From Moringa oleifera (lineage: Eukaryota > Streptophyta > Magnoliopsida > Brassicales > Moringaceae), in contig JAJFZO010000742.1 of the NCBI GenBank assembly GCA_021397835.1, positions 195,001 to 259,000 of the forward strand: DNA of 64,000 bases, given 5' to 3'. This document shows, piece after piece, positions 26,860 through 39,614 of this stretch; the stretch's first letter is position 1, and every line of letters begins with the position of its first letter. The position numbers and the translations under genes are program-made. A model generated the notes under the pieces. It was not told where the DNA came from. It did not search any database and saw only the letters and a program-made list of their open reading frames with translations.

Positions 26860-29000
26860 GAAAGGCACGTTGTAGTAAATAGTTTTTATGTATGTGCATG
26901 TGCATGTGTGTGTAATTGGTATCTTTCGCATCTTTCCTTCTAACACCTTATTTTTATGCAACTATGACGTAGGTATTATTTATAATGTCAGTAGGGGCTA
27001 GTTCTACAACATCAAGCAAAACAACAAGTGGATTGACTACTCAATAAGTTGATTAGAAACTCTATTTCATAACTTGTTTTTGTGACAAGATTTTGACTTC
27101 GTAACTAAATTTCATAATTTGCACCTTGATTTAGTGAATGAAAAACAATCCAACAAAATCAATACAATACATGTAAGAAAAAAAGGCAATAATAAAGAAA
27201 CAACACTCTTTATAGAGCAAAAAATAAATTTTGATAAAAATAATAAAGAATAAAATAAATTAAAAGCAAAAATATATAAAGAATCATTAAAATTGAAAAT
27301 TAAAAATTAAAAATTAAATGTAATAAAAATTATAAAATCAAAAAAATATATAATTTCAATTAATTTAAAACAATTCAAGAATCTATTTTATTTTAGTAAC
27401 TTTATCTTAGTTTTTTATTTTATTTTATTTTTCAGTTTTTATTTATTTTTTACTTTTCAATCTTATTTATAATTTTTTTGTATTTTTTAATTTTTTTAAA
27501 TCTTTATGATCTTTGACTAGTTTAATACAATATAATGAAAAAATATTAGACTTAACAAGCGATTGCAAGTTTATAAGTTTATTTGATTTTTAGTTTTCTG
27601 CCACATTTCATTTTTTATTTATCTAATTTTTAAATTTTATTTTATTTTTTACATACTTTTATTTATTTATTTTAGATATATTCTATATTTTTGTTTTATT
27701 TATATTTTTTATTGTTTGATTTATTGTATTTTAATCATATTTTTCTTTAAAAGATTAAATGTAAACCAAAATTATTTTTTATTTTTTCTATAAAATATTT
27801 TATGATTTTTTGAATTGTTTTAAATTATAAATTATTTTATATTATTTTTTCATTTTTATTTTTAAGTTTTTCAATATTTTAGATTTTATTACATTTTATT
27901 TTTATTTTTATTTATTTTTTAAATACTTTGCATGATACATATTTCTTTTGAAATTTAGTATTTTATTTTATTTTATTTTATTTTTTACTATTATTTTCAA
28001 CAAATATATTTTGTTGTTTTATAAAGAGTTCTGTTTTTTTATTATTACTTTTTTTTAAATATGCATATATTATCTTGTTTTTTTAGATTTTTTGATATTT
28101 TTTATTTTTTTGGTTACTCGATTTTTTTATAATTTTTTTTTACATTTTTTATTTTATTGGGTGTTTTTAGTATCTTTCACTTAGTTTTTTAGTAACTTTA
28201 TTTTTCTTGATTTTTTTTAGTTTATTTGGTTTTTTAGTTTTTTATTTGCTTTTATTTTATCTTTCAATATTTTTATGATTTTTTATTTTTTATTTTGTAA
28301 TTGTGTAATATTTTTAATGTTATTTTATTTTGTTTTTTTTGTTTTGTTTTTTAATAAATTGTGATATATTTTAAAATTTTTGATTTTTATATTTAATTCA
28401 GTAAAATTATAAATACTAGACACCACCAATTTATTGTAATTTTGTTAGTTTATTTAGTTGTTAAATTTTTTATTACTTATTTTTTCATCTCATTTTTGAA
28501 TTTTATTTTATTTTAAACATATATTTATTTATTTATTTAAATAATTTAATATTTTGTTATATTTTTATTTTATTTATAGTTTGATTGCTGTATTTTTATT
28601 ACATACTTCTTTAAAAGATAATGGGATTTAAAATTATTTTTAAAAATATTTTTGAATTCTTTTAAATTAATTTATATTAGTTTATATTAGTTAAATTTTC
28701 TAATCTTCTGTATTTTTAATTATTTTTTATTTTTTATTTTTATTTTTTCTGATTTTTTCCTTTTTATGATTTTCTTTAATATATTTTATATTTTATTTTA
28801 TTTTTTTATCTTTTGTAGTTACTTGGATTTTTGAATTTTTTTACATTTGTTTTAATTATGTTAAGTTTTTTTTTAGTTTTTTCACTTATTTTTAATAAAT
28901 TTTTAATTAAAAATTACATTGAGTTACGATTTTTTCATTATTTTTATTATCCTTTCTTTGATTCGTTGTAAGTATTTACATGAGTTTTCATTCGATATTC
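26860..29000. other. AT-rich, T-strand-biased low-complexity DNA
   Basis: From about 27,140 the sequence is almost only A and T. From about 27,400 to 28,970 the + strand is strongly T-rich, with endlessly varied TTTTATTTTT words. No gene, and no clear fixed period by eye. Confidence 0.8.
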
Positions 29001-30055
29001 AACCAAGATTATGCTCAATTCAAAACAGTGGAATGCCTAACATTGGGTTATTCTCCTAAGAAACATTAGAGTAAAAAGTATTAATGCATCTTTACTTTCA
29101 ATTTGTAGTGTAGTACAGTTAAGTATTGAGCTTAATGGTGGGTCTTACACTCATGAACACAACAATACCACTGCCTACTAACATCCAATGCTGATAAGTC
29201 CCATTAATTTCAAATTCAATTTTTATTTTCAGAAGGTCTATGAAGGTCAATAAAATGATTGAAATACCTATCCCTAACAAATTAAAGTGAAGGAATAAGC
29301 TAAGTATGAGCAAACCCATTAATGGAAGCTTCACAATCTTCTTTACTAAAGAAAAAATATCAATTTTTCTTGTCCATGTCAGATGGTGAGCAATGAACCT
29401 TTATTTTCTTTCTATTCCTCCTCGTACTAGTCTGCTGTTGACTTTTCGACATTAGTAGCTATTGTCAAAGCATCTCTTCCTCCCAATCACTTTTGAAATC
29501 TATGTCATTTTCTTCCTCTTCATTATCTTCTTCATCATATTCATTACCATTCCAATCATCGAGATCTTCGCAAAATACTCATAGGTTTCAAAGGGCGATA
29601 TTCTATCTTTTGGCTCAACTACATAAGTCCTCACAATTGATTCCTTTGTGGTGATGAACAAGCCTAATTTTTCTCTTTTCGACCACCCAAAACTTTGCAA
29701 ATATCATTGTCAAAACTCACAGGTGAACCAGGAACTATAACAGCAAACATGGATCGAGCAAGATAACAATTTGATGAAAAAGTCGGTCCAAGCTACGAGG
29801 TCATTATTTACTAACTCGCAAACTTTAAAGCCATTGATAGTATGCCTTTGCAAGTATTGATATCAGTGAGATAAACAACAATGAAGATAGGCCTCTATTG
29901 GGTTTCTTCGTGGTGCTTCTTGGTTAAAAAAGTCAAAATAGGTTGATCTTAAAAATCTTAACGACCTTATTTGTAACTTAAAATCTTCCTTCTTTTCCTA
30001 TATTTGCATATATTATTTATAAATTTAAATTAATGTGAAAATAAAATAAAATAAA
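29001..30055. other. Less AT-rich stretch with unrecognised minus-strand open pieces
   Basis: Minus-strand open pieces at 29,119-29,334 (71 codons, hydrophobic) and 29,500-29,700 (66 codons), plus an acidic stretch read on minus at about 29,480-29,560 (many D/E codons), might be remains of one gene running right to left. I do not recognise the family. Frames are broken and there is no start or splice support. It could equally be transposon debris. Confidence 0.35.
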
Positions 30056-30430
30056 TTATGTTGGCCCAATGCAGTTAAGGCCCAAGAGGGCCCAATGATT
30101 GGTGGCTACTCTTATAAAAAAGAGCACGTCAGACTTTTACCACCTAAAGGCAAAGAAGGTGTCAAAAAGCTAAGTGTCGACTTTCTAGAACCAAAACCTT
30201 ACATACCTAAAAAATAGGACGATGTCAAATGGCCTGAGGACCAACAAACTCATCCTATGGAAGGACAAGGTGGAACCACACCTCCTAACGTTAAAACGGG
30301 ACAACTGGGCCAAAATAATAGGTATACTTTTAATTGAATCTATGAGTGAGTTCACGCAAATAAGGTTTAAAAGAAAAGTCACCTATTTACTAGCTAAAAC
30401 TCTATCCACTTATTTACTAACTTGAGTGTT
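30056..30430. other. Non-AT-rich island, possible transposon or LTR debris
   Basis: An island of balanced composition with two GGCCCAA words, a TATAAAA-like box (about 30,113) and overlapping short open frames on both strands (30,222-30,425 + and 30,185-30,382 -). Nothing is identifiable. No paired LTR is visible in the window. Confidence 0.3.
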
Positions 30431-33050
30431 AGAGGATACCTTAGTTGCATAATGGCACCTTTTTAAATGTGCTTTCATCTTGTAGATTCTTACACTACAC
30501 ATATCATATAGATATTTCCATCAGCATGTTACAATCAAAACACACTCTACTTTCAAGAAGCAGTACTAGCATTTATTTTTCTTTTCTTTTTATCTTTAGG
30601 TTTGTTAAACTATTTTTTTTTAATTTTCTTAGAAGTAATAGAAAAAAATCTATTTTTCCCTAGTAAAAAGTGTAGTTTATAAATTTTGAAAAAAATGGAT
30701 TAGGTTTATATTATTTTAAATGACATTTAATATAAAATTGTTTTATGTTTAAGTTTATTTAAATCTGATAAGAACTTTTTGAATTTAGGTTTGTAATTTT
30801 TACATTTTAATGTTGTAATCTTCTCAAGCTTTTTATCACATTTTTCTTTTTAAAATTTATCTGTTTAATTTTGTTTACTTGTAAATTTTTAACAAGTTAA
30901 AAAATAATAAATTATAATATAAATTTTTTTGATAAACAAATTATTTTTAAAAAGGATATCATATTTAAATATATATATATATATGGTAAAAAATAACACT
31001 AATAAATTAATTTGATAACATGATTACGAAAGATTGTAGCTTCAATATGTAACATAGTATTAAAATTTATAATAATATTATAATAAATATAATAAATATA
31101 AATTTTACTTTTATATTATAATAAATAATATTTAAAATTTTTAATTAATTAATATTACAATGCCATGTAATTGCCCGGATACGCAAATTATTTATAGAAC
31201 TTATCAAACATGCTTCACCTTGTCTCCTTATTGTCATCTTTGCTACGAATTATTCCATATGTGATATATGAAATTGCATAATTTCTTTTCAAGCACAAAA
31301 ATTAGAAAGTAAAAAAGTTACTTTTTTCCTATTTATTGAATTATTTATTTTTATTAATTCATTATTTTTTTATTAATTAATTGAAATAAATTTTTTATTG
31401 TATAATTTAAAATTCTTTTAAAACTTTAAAAATTTTTGTTAATAAATAAAAATACAAAACATAAATTTTAATACGCTCAAATATGAATTTATTAAACTTT
31501 AAAAAAAAAACTACTTCAAACCCAAGAATATATATTCAAATCACAAATTTATGTATATCAATTCACATCAAAGGCGCAAATAAAAGTAAAGGATGACCCT
31601 CATATTTAAAAGACGTTTCATCACAATGGCAACTTACCGTTTGCTAGTGTATTAAGGTAACAAGTGTCCTAAAATTGAAAAAGGCCTCAAAGCAACCAAA
31701 TCATCTTAGTGGTTAGATTTGGCAGTGTTTGTAAGAAGGTGGAGTCATCCACATCTTCATATCACCTAAAAAGACAAAATGATTAAATCAAAAATACAGT
31801 TTTTTAATATAAAAATATCTTTAAATAAATTTAATTATTATTAAGAATTTTCATCTCACATTTTAGTAGGAGTTTGACTTCTTGCTTGCGTTTTCTTTCA
31901 CTCAAGTTGTGTAAAATTTCAAAGCACAATACTAATAAAAGCAAAATCAATAGGGAAAATTATATTCACTACCTAAGTTACATACTCCTGACATTGAAAA
32001 TATTGTTTAATAAATATATCAAAATAATTTCATAATTACATTAAACATAAATTCAAAAATTAAATAAATTTTATTTACAACATAATTGTTTTTTAAAATG
32101 ATAAGAAAACAAAAAGCCTTTCTTCTTGAGTTTTCAATAAGAAAATTTTTGCATTTTACTTAATTTAATTTAATAATAATATATATCAAATTATATAAAA
32201 TATAATTTAGTGCAATAAATAGTCAATTGATGTATATTAAAATAATTATATTAATTTTAATGACGTTACATCATAATCCAATATATCACAACAACAATTA
32301 ATTTTTAATAACGTTAAATAAATGATAATTTTTAACATTTATAATATAAATATATTACAATCGTATCTTTTTATTATTTTTAATTGAATGGTTAAGAAAA
32401 ATTGTTTTATTAAGAATTGTTTTAAATTATTTAAAATAGAACTTATTTCATTGTTAATGACATGTTTAAAATTATAAATAATAATATCAAAAATAAGTTT
32501 GTAATAATTAAAATTTTAAAATAAATAACGTTTATAATATATTTAAATGAGAATAAATATTAATAAATTGAAACTTACGAAGATAGATCTTTTCAAAATT
32601 TTATATTAAATATTTTAAAAACATAAAAATGAAACTTTTATACCACACACATTTGTATAAATTTTAAGCTGTTGCGACTCAGTTAAAACTTAAACCTCTT
32701 AAGAAGTAATGTAAATCATTAAATTTTTTGTACTATTATAATAAGTGATGATTTGTTTAATTTTTAATATTTAAATAATATTTTTAAAACTATAAAAAAT
32801 ATTTTTAATTTTAATTAATAAATAAAAAATATTTTTCAAAATTAAAATTAAAGTTATCTAATAATAAAAAATTCAAATGTACAATTTAGTAAAAAAATTA
32901 AGAAAGAATATTGAAAATTTAATTTATAACAATTATAATTTTAAAATAAAATATTATTATAAAATAATTTATTTTATTACATTTAATTAATATATACAAA
33001 GTGAAAAATATTAATAAGTATAAAATTATAAAACTGACCTCTCAAATACA
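30431..33050. other. AT-rich nuclear DNA, nothing recognised
   Basis: Long AT-rich stretch with a short TA run at about 30,969-30,985. No supported gene, RNA or mobile element. Confidence 0.6.
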
Positions 33051-33520
33051 CCAAATGAAGAGAAAGAAAGTTTCACATTACACGTAATTGCATAAATTTT
33101 GTGCTGCTGGCGACCGCCTTCGCGGGTGACTCGTCAAGTAATTTTAGCAGAAAACCAAGGGTGAAAACGCATTCTAAACTCAATGTAGAGATTCTCTTTA
33201 CACGTGCTAGTGATTCCCAGATTCAAACCCCCAAAGTAACTGACACATGGTATGAACCTACCCAGCTAGCCAAAGCTACATTAGAAATTGAAATTAAAAC
33301 CACAATTTTCTGTTACTTTTATTTTTTAATAATTTTATTTATTTTGATATTAAAAAAAAAGAAAAAACAAAGAAGCCAGCAGAGTGAAGAAAGCCTATTG
33401 GCAGCTTGACTGGAAGGCGTAGGCCAAGTGTTGAGCAATTAATTAACTCATGGTTAACTAACCCAATCCATGACTTGACCCGAGGTTAATTCCTCATTTC
33501 GGTGGCTCACCTTTTTAGCA
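33051..33520. other. GC-richer stretch upstream of the MITE and the AP2-like pseudogene
   Basis: Composition changes from AT-rich to mixed here. It has an ACACGTGC word (CACGTG at 33,201-33,206), a G-box-like sequence often found in plant promoters. A 102-codon open stretch (33,101-33,409) ends in a lysine-rich AT tract and has no recognised product. This may be the degraded upstream region of the pseudogene at 34,063, now split from it by the MITE. Confidence 0.35.
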
Positions 33521-33528
33521 CCCCAAAT
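33521..33528. repeat. Left target-site duplication of the MITE
   Basis: CCCCAAAT, paired with CCCAGAAT at 33,959-33,966 (6 of 8 identical). Confidence 0.6.
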
Positions 33529-33958
33529 TAACGGTGAGCATAATTCGGTTAGAATCGAAAAAATTGATAAATCGATTTGATTTTAGTTAATTTGATTTGA
33601 TTTTTAATTTTTTTAATTTTAAATCGATTTATAAATCGATTCTTTTTATTTTTTTGATCGGTTTTTGGTTAAATTTTTAAAAATCGAAACCGACCAAAAA
33701 ACCGATTTTAGTTTAATAATTAATTAATATTGTTAATATTATTAATAATAATTTATTTTTTAAAAATATAAAATTTAAATTTAAATAAATTTTTGTTTAA
33801 TTTGATTACCGATTAAACCGATAAAAAAATTTTGGTTCGATTTAATCGGTTATTTTTTTATATTTGGTCAGTTTCGATTTTTTTTAAAAAAATTCGGTTA
33901 ATTCCGTTTTTCAAATTTTTAAACCGAATTAACCATACTAACCGAATGCTCACCCTTA
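33529..33958. mobile_element. MITE with hAT-like features and 8-bp target duplication
   Basis: A 430-bp element with imperfect terminal inverted repeats. The right end (reverse complement) reads TAAGGGTGAGCATTCGGTT; the left end reads TAACGGTGAGCATAATTCGG, with one substitution and a short insertion. The inside is AT-rich and itself partly palindromic, with AAATCGATTT, AACCGA and TCGGTT words in both orientations, and no coding capacity. It is flanked by CCCCAAAT (33,521-33,528) and CCCAGAAT (33,959-33,966), an 8-bp duplication with two differences. This fits hAT-family insertion. The divergence suggests an old insertion. Confidence 0.75.
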
Positions 33959-33966
33959 CCCAGAAT
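33959..33966. repeat. Right target-site duplication of the MITE
   Basis: CCCAGAAT, paired with CCCCAAAT at 33,521-33,528. Confidence 0.6.
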
Positions 33967-34062
33967 CTATGCGTGCCTCTATCTCCTGTTATATTATTAT
34001 AGTGGAGGACTGCATTCACTGAGTTGAGCTGTTTGTTTCGTTTGGATACCAAGAAAGTGGAG

Positions 34063-34488
34063 ATGAAAGCGAAAATGAAAATGTCTCGTACTTCTTCCTG
34101 ATCTTCCTTTTTTTCTTCTTCTTCCTGTGTTAGCTCTAATTCTTCTCCTCATTAACAACAACAACAACGACCAGACAAACCCAAGACCAAAAAGGCTAAA
34201 ACAGATAAGAATTACTCCGACAAATACCAGAATGCGAATGCTGCCAGCCCAACGCTGGCCGCAAAGCACCATTTATAAAGGAGACACCAGGTTCGCCTTC
34301 ATCTCTCTTTCACTTTTCCATTTCCACCCTTTACACAAAGAGATGTATGCAATTATGTGTGATTGGTTTTCTGATATTGATTAATTTGCATGTGCGATCG
34401 AACAGGCATAGATGGATAGGAAGGTTTGATGCTCACCTGTAGGACAAGAGTTCATGGAATAACATTCACAACAAGAAAGAAAAACAAG
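34063..34488 (+). pseudogene. AP2-domain transcription factor (WRINKLED1-like) pseudogene, first two exons
   Basis: Exon 1 is about 34,063-34,290. From an ATG it has a Ser-rich start, a basic patch (RPKRLKQ or PKTKKAK depending on frame) and ends STIYKGDTR, equivalent to the AP2-domain start SSIYRGVTR. A GT follows at 34,291. Exon 2 is 34,406-34,488 after an ACAG acceptor and reads RHRWIGRFDAHL, stop, DKSSWNNIHNKKEKQ, then GT. This matches the first AP2 repeat of WRINKLED1-type factors, where the stop TAG replaces the conserved TGG (W). Exon 1 has at least one frameshift. The following micro-exon and the rest of the AP2 domains are not found; the carbonic anhydrase array begins 277 bp later. 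WRINKLED factors activate glycolysis and fatty-acid synthesis genes; this copy cannot. ANT-like AP2 members are a less likely source. Confidence 0.75.
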
Positions 34489-34764
34489 GTAATTCTATCA
34501 TTTTTCCCTTTCAATAAAAAATTAAACGGGATCTGATGAGATTGTTTATGCATGTTTTATTTTTATTTAAATCGAAAAACCATACATTTTTATGCATTTT
34601 TTCAAAATATGAACGTTGGTAGCTTATTTAAACAATAAAATCTATGTGTTTCACACTTTTTTTTTCCCTTATTTCTTTCTTTTCCTTTATCTCTCAAAAG
34701 CCTCTCTTCCTTCAAAAAGCAGATCGACTGAAAACAAGAAGAAATAAAGAAATAAGGGAAGATC
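34489..34764. other. Spacer between the AP2-like pseudogene and the tandem array
   Basis: AT-rich, with pyrimidine-rich runs. It may be the start of the AP2-like gene's second intron. Nothing else seen. Confidence 0.5.
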
Positions 34765-37700
34765 TCAAACTATGAATGAGGAAGAAGTTTTTGCCATACA
34801 AAATGAAGGATCCCTTTTTCTTGTAGGACGGATTCATGTATGCCCTCTCCCCAACCTCTTCTTAATTCTTTTCTTTTTCATTTTTTTAACTGTTTGTTTC
34901 TTTCTCCCGTAAAACTTCTTTTGTTCTTTTTTTTTCTTCACAATGCAAGCTTCCAGTAATTTTTTCTTTTCTTTGCTTCTAGACACATCCTTCTCAAAGT
35001 TTTTTTATGTCTTCAATAGATTTGCAAGCTTACTGCTCATATCAAGTAAGATATTGAGTTGTAGATATCCCAATAACTTATTGAGGTTTATGGCCTCTTT
35101 AACCATTTATGTAGTCTATGTGTGTGTTAAAAGTATGTAATACAGTTGTTGGCAGGAATAGACTTTTCAACATGTGGGTTGATAAGCTATCTAGCTTAAC
35201 TTTCCTGAATGATCTTAGCAATAAATTTAAGATTTTAAACCCTTTTCTGCCTATTGTTCTTTTTTTACTGCTTTTACTTTGTCCAAAATGATAAACATGT
35301 AATTGTTACTTACGTTTATCTATTACTGAATTTCTGGCAAAGTTTGAAAATCTCCTAAGTTTCTCGTTGTTATTTTCCTTTAAGACTCGTATGAGGTTAA
35401 TGTTGCAGGTCATTGATATCTTCTTAACCTGATGTCCTTTGTGGTAATGGTACCTAATGCTTTTGCTAATACTCTTGGATCCAACTGATACCTCAAAGTG
35501 TGTAATTTTTACATGGTAGTTGGGTATCTGGCAACTTGCATTTAAAAACTGCATTTTATTTTGTCATAAAGTAATTAAAAATACTTCATGTCAAATTTCA
35601 ATATGAAGCATACATCTCTCGTTTATTCACCTTTGCCCCTCTAAAGATTATACTTATTAAACAGTCATCTTTTTTTTAGTAACTAATATATTTAGGCAAA
35701 AAAATCTGACTAAGAGATGAGAAACTCATCTGTATTATTTTCTTTATGTTGTGGCCCTATTCTCAATGTTTGAGCTCATGAGACTACGTAACCTCGCATG
35801 TAGACAACCCTTAGGGATAACACGGAACTGCATTAATTTCATTTAATTGATTACCTGCGTTTGTATTTCTTTGCTTATAAGCGTGAAAATTATGAATACA
35901 CATAAAAGCAACCCATAAATTTTTTCTATAAGAATCAAAATTTCTCTGAGATTAATAATGATATTGTTTTCTCTATGACAATATGCAGTAAGCCGTGAAT
36001 GTATCCTAGGAAATATATTAACATATCCATATGTAATGGAGGCTATGGCCAAGAAAACTTTATCTCTTAAGCGCACATATTACAACTTTATGGATGGTAG
36101 TTTTGAGCATTGAGATCTAGACTTGAAAGTTTCACTTGCTTCGGTTTCATGAGCATCTACCCCTCTCTTTTTCGGACTTTCGGTTTATAATCTTCTCTTG
36201 TATAGTGCAAGCTATCCATATCTATAAATAAAATAGTGTCTGTCTACATCTTTTCTAGTTTGCTTGGATAACATAATGGGTGTGTTTATGTTTTCCCTAC
36301 TAATTAAATTATAAACCCTTTGTCTCTTTGCAATAGAATTTGCCCTTATCTAGGTTTGCTTAATATATCAGCATTAGTTATTAAAGAACAATTACCGGGT
36401 CCTAATAAATACATAAAGCATTATAGTTCACTGTATTCATACTTGTTCCTGTTTGCATTTAAGATGATGCTGAAGGATTCATGTGCTAAGAATGAAATGT
36501 TATCATAAGTATAACAAGCATGGTAGATATCTACAACCCTTTGACTGATGCTTATACTATTTTCTCATTTCCAAATAATGAACTTTTTGGTCTTGCTTCA
36601 TATGGACTTTCTGTTTATTTGACCTTCCTTGGTTACTGCAGGGTACATGTCCTGCAGCGGGGGCAGCTATTGATTATGTAGTCTTACATCTGAAGGTGAA
36701 TATATTAGCACTTAAATTATTTATTTTTATTTTATGTGTAAGTTGATTTTTTTTCTTGTGAAAATGACTTATTTTGTTGGTGCAGATTCTGGTGGCGAAA
36801 ACGTAATGCCTAGTCATTTGTCATGCCCCAAGTTGCTTTACCACCAGGCCAAAAAGAGATGGGTTTGATTCTTTTCCTTCCTTGAAGGAGAGCTTTTAAA
36901 TGTTGGAATCCAATGTGCTTTTCTTTGCATTGCTAGCTTTAATAATCAACTACCTTTCATAATTTTTGGTATTTAAAGAACCAATTATCTTTAGTTATTA
37001 ATTTCTTCGGCTAGGTTTCATTATTTTCCCTTTTGCATTTGTTTATCTATGATAGTTGAATTCAATAATTATGGTCATATAGAAATGGATAGTCATCTGA
37101 TATTCAAAACCATTAGTTCAGGGAAGGTCCAGTTATGTAGAGTCAATGGTTTGTAGTGTAGCTAAATTGATGAAATGCAGCATTGTTGTGATATTAGCAA
37201 TGAGGGGATATTTGTTATAAAAGTAGTCGAGGGTAGATTTCAATTTAAAGGTAATGCTTTGTCGCAGAGTTCAATATGCATTTCCTTGATCAACTAGGCG
37301 AACGAAATTTGACCATATTCTTAGTTCTATGATTGGAAATGTATCCATATAAAAAACAACTTCATTTTGAGCTGTAAATCGCAACGGGATGGATGTAGAT
37401 CTAGGTATTTACTTAGTATTTATAGGTTTTCCTTTTCTCTTTAAAAAAGATTCATTTTAAGTTGATTACAATTGCTAAAATTCACCTATAATTAATTGTG
37501 AGATGTTCTAGCAAAAAGGTGTGCATTGTGCATTTTAAATAGCAAATATACAATTTATGAGAATAGTTGGTTTAGATGGGCAAAGCTACATTAGATGTCT
37601 CTATGTTTATTTGGATTTCATTTACCATAATATTCTAAGCTTTCATACCAATATTTAAGTCAGCCTTATCTAAAGTTTAATAAAATCTAGGATACTAACA

Positions 37701-38227
37701 GTTTAGCATTAACACATAATTGTTGCATTTAACACATTCTGAAGGCCTAATCTTTTAAGATATTTCTCGTTCATTGTTCATTGAAACTAATGATGCTACT
37801 TCTTGTATAATATTTGATTGAGTTGATAATTTCAGTTTCTTTTGCTATTAACTTAACATAAGTGGTGTTTTCTCTAAGATTCTAAGTGGTACCAGTGCTT
37901 ATCATTCAAGTATTCATCTTAGTCTTGCGATTTGTTGTGGCTTTGGGATGCATTTTTCTATGCATTATACTATTTTGTTTAAAATATCAAAAAAGATGGC
38001 TTGTTTACTTGTTTTTCATGCATGCTCTTTCCCCCCCTTTCATGTAATGAGCAAGAAGGCACTCTCCATGTGACCACACTCATAATAACCAAACAAGAAT
38101 CTACTTCTAGTTCTATAACTGTTTGGAGACATGCTTACTTAGCTTCATTGCTTTTAGATTTGCAGTGTTTCTAGTGGTCATAATTGATTATGTCTGAGTG
38201 TTAAATTTACAATATTGAATAGCAATG
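34765..38227. repeat. Array unit 1 (3,463 bp)
   Basis: First unit. It carries last exon 35,989-36,152 and upstream exon 36,642-36,695. It lacks about 45 bp near 36,467 that units 2-4 have (GAGCCTCATTCTT region). Confidence 0.93.
35989..36152 (+). pseudogene. Beta-carbonic anhydrase last exon, array copy A
   Basis: After an ATATGCAG acceptor the exon keeps a C-terminal beta-carbonic anhydrase pattern, comparable to VNVSLGNLLTYPFVREGL...[20 protein letters not shown] in plant enzymes (chloroplast or cytosolic CO2 hydratase). Here the pieces read [16 protein letters not shown] and [21 protein letters not shown] carries a one-base deletion relative to the expected GTATCCCTAGG, giving a stop or frameshift. 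The conserved W is a TGA stop (36,111-36,113). Because the array starts at 34,765, no upstream exon of this copy is seen. An AATAAA word lies about 70 bp after the stop. Confidence 0.7.
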
Positions 38228-39614
38228 TCAAACTATGAATGGAGAAGAAGTTTTTGCCATACAAAATGAAGGATCCCTTTTTCTTGCAGGACAGATTCAT
38301 GTATGCCCTTTTCCCAACCTCTTCTTAATTTATTCTTTTTCATTTTCTTAACTATTTGTTTCTTTCTCCTGTAAAACTTCTTTTGTTTTTTTTTCTTTTC
38401 TTCACAATGCAAGCTTTGTGTAATTTGATCTTTTCTCTACTTTCAATCACATCCTTTTTAAAGTTTTTTTATGTCTTCCATAGATGTGCAAACTCACTAC
38501 TCATATCGGGTAAGGTACTGAATTGCAAATACCCCATAACTTATTGAGGTTTATGGCCTCTTTAAAGATTTAGCAGTCTATGTGTGTGTTAAAAGTATGT
38601 AATACAGTTGCTAGTTGGAATTGACTTTTCAACATATGGGTTGATAAGCTATCCAACTTAACTTTCCTGAATGATTTTAGTAATAAATTTAAGATTTTAA
38701 ACCTCTTTATGCCTATTGTTCTCTTTTTACTGCTTTTACTATGTCTAGAATGATAAAGATGTCATTGTTACTTATGTTTATCTATTACTGAATTTTTGGT
38801 AAAGTTTAGGAATTTACCAAGTTTTTAGCTATTATTTTCCTTAAGAATCGCATGAGGTTAATGCTGCAGGTTATTGATTGATATCTTCTTAACCTGATGT
38901 CCTTTAAGGTAATGGTATGTGATGCTTTTGCTAATAGTCTTGGCTCCAACTAATACCTCAAGGTATGTGATTTTTACATGGCAGTTTGGTGTGTGACAAC
39001 TTGCATTTGAAAACTGCATTTATCTTGTCATAAAGCAATTAAAAGTACTTCATGCCAAATTTTAATGTGAAGTATACATCTCTAGTTTATTCATTTGTGC
39101 CCCTCTAAAGATTATACTTATTTAACGGTCATTTTTTTTAATGACTAAGGTATTTGGGTAGAGAAATCTAACTAACAAATGAGGACCCTATCTGTATTAT
39201 TTTCTTTATGCTGTGGCCCTATTCTCAATATTTGAGCTCATGAGACTACGTAACTTGGGACGTAGAAAACCCTTATGGATAACACAGAACTGCATTAATG
39301 TCATTTAATTGAATACCTATATTGATATTTCTTTGCTTATAAGCGTGAAAATCATGAATACACATAAAAGTAAACAATAAATTTTCTCTGTAAGAATCAG
39401 AATCTTTATGAGATAAATAATGATATTGTTTTCTCTATGACAATATGCAGAAAGTTGTGAATGTATCCTAAAAAATTTATTGACATATCCATACGTAATG
39501 GAAGGTGTGGCCAAGAAAACTTTATCTCTGAAGGGTGCACATTACAACTTTATGGATGGTAGTTTTAAGCATTGGGATCTGGACTCAAAAATTTCACCTT
39601 CTTCGGTTTCATGA
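36642..39614 (+). pseudogene. Beta-carbonic anhydrase fragment, array copy B
   Basis: Upstream exon at 36,642-36,695 (after TTACTGCAG, before GTGAAT) reads AAIDYVVLHLK, equivalent to the VGAAIEYAVLHLK helix that precedes the zinc-ligand HxxC region. The last exon at 39,451-39,614 reads [19 protein letters not shown] then [15 protein letters not shown] and ends SSVS-stop. It has the same one-base deletion as the other copies (GTATCCTAAA), turning the frame to a stop. The exons between (catalytic Cys and His ligands) were not recognised in the 2.75 kb separating them. Non-functional. Confidence 0.7.

Noticed and set aside
29119..29700. Minus-strand open pieces as a membrane protein gene
   Set aside because: Short, broken and unrecognised; hydrophobicity is expected from T-rich DNA. 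Kept only as an unrecognised stretch.
33101..33409. 102-codon open frame before the MITE
   Set aside because: No recognisable domain; the C-terminus is a translated poly-A tract. Likely chance.
34127..34384. Single 85-codon gene at the AP2-like locus
   Set aside because: The frame reads through the exon 1 donor into the intron; the homology pattern fits a two-exon pseudogene instead.
36320..36508. Recurring 60-75 codon open frames (MSLCNRICPYLG-like, MQASSNFFF-like) in each array unit as genes
   Set aside because: They are in the non-coding parts of the repeat, vary in length by indels between units, and match no family I know. Their recurrence is explained by the tandem duplication.
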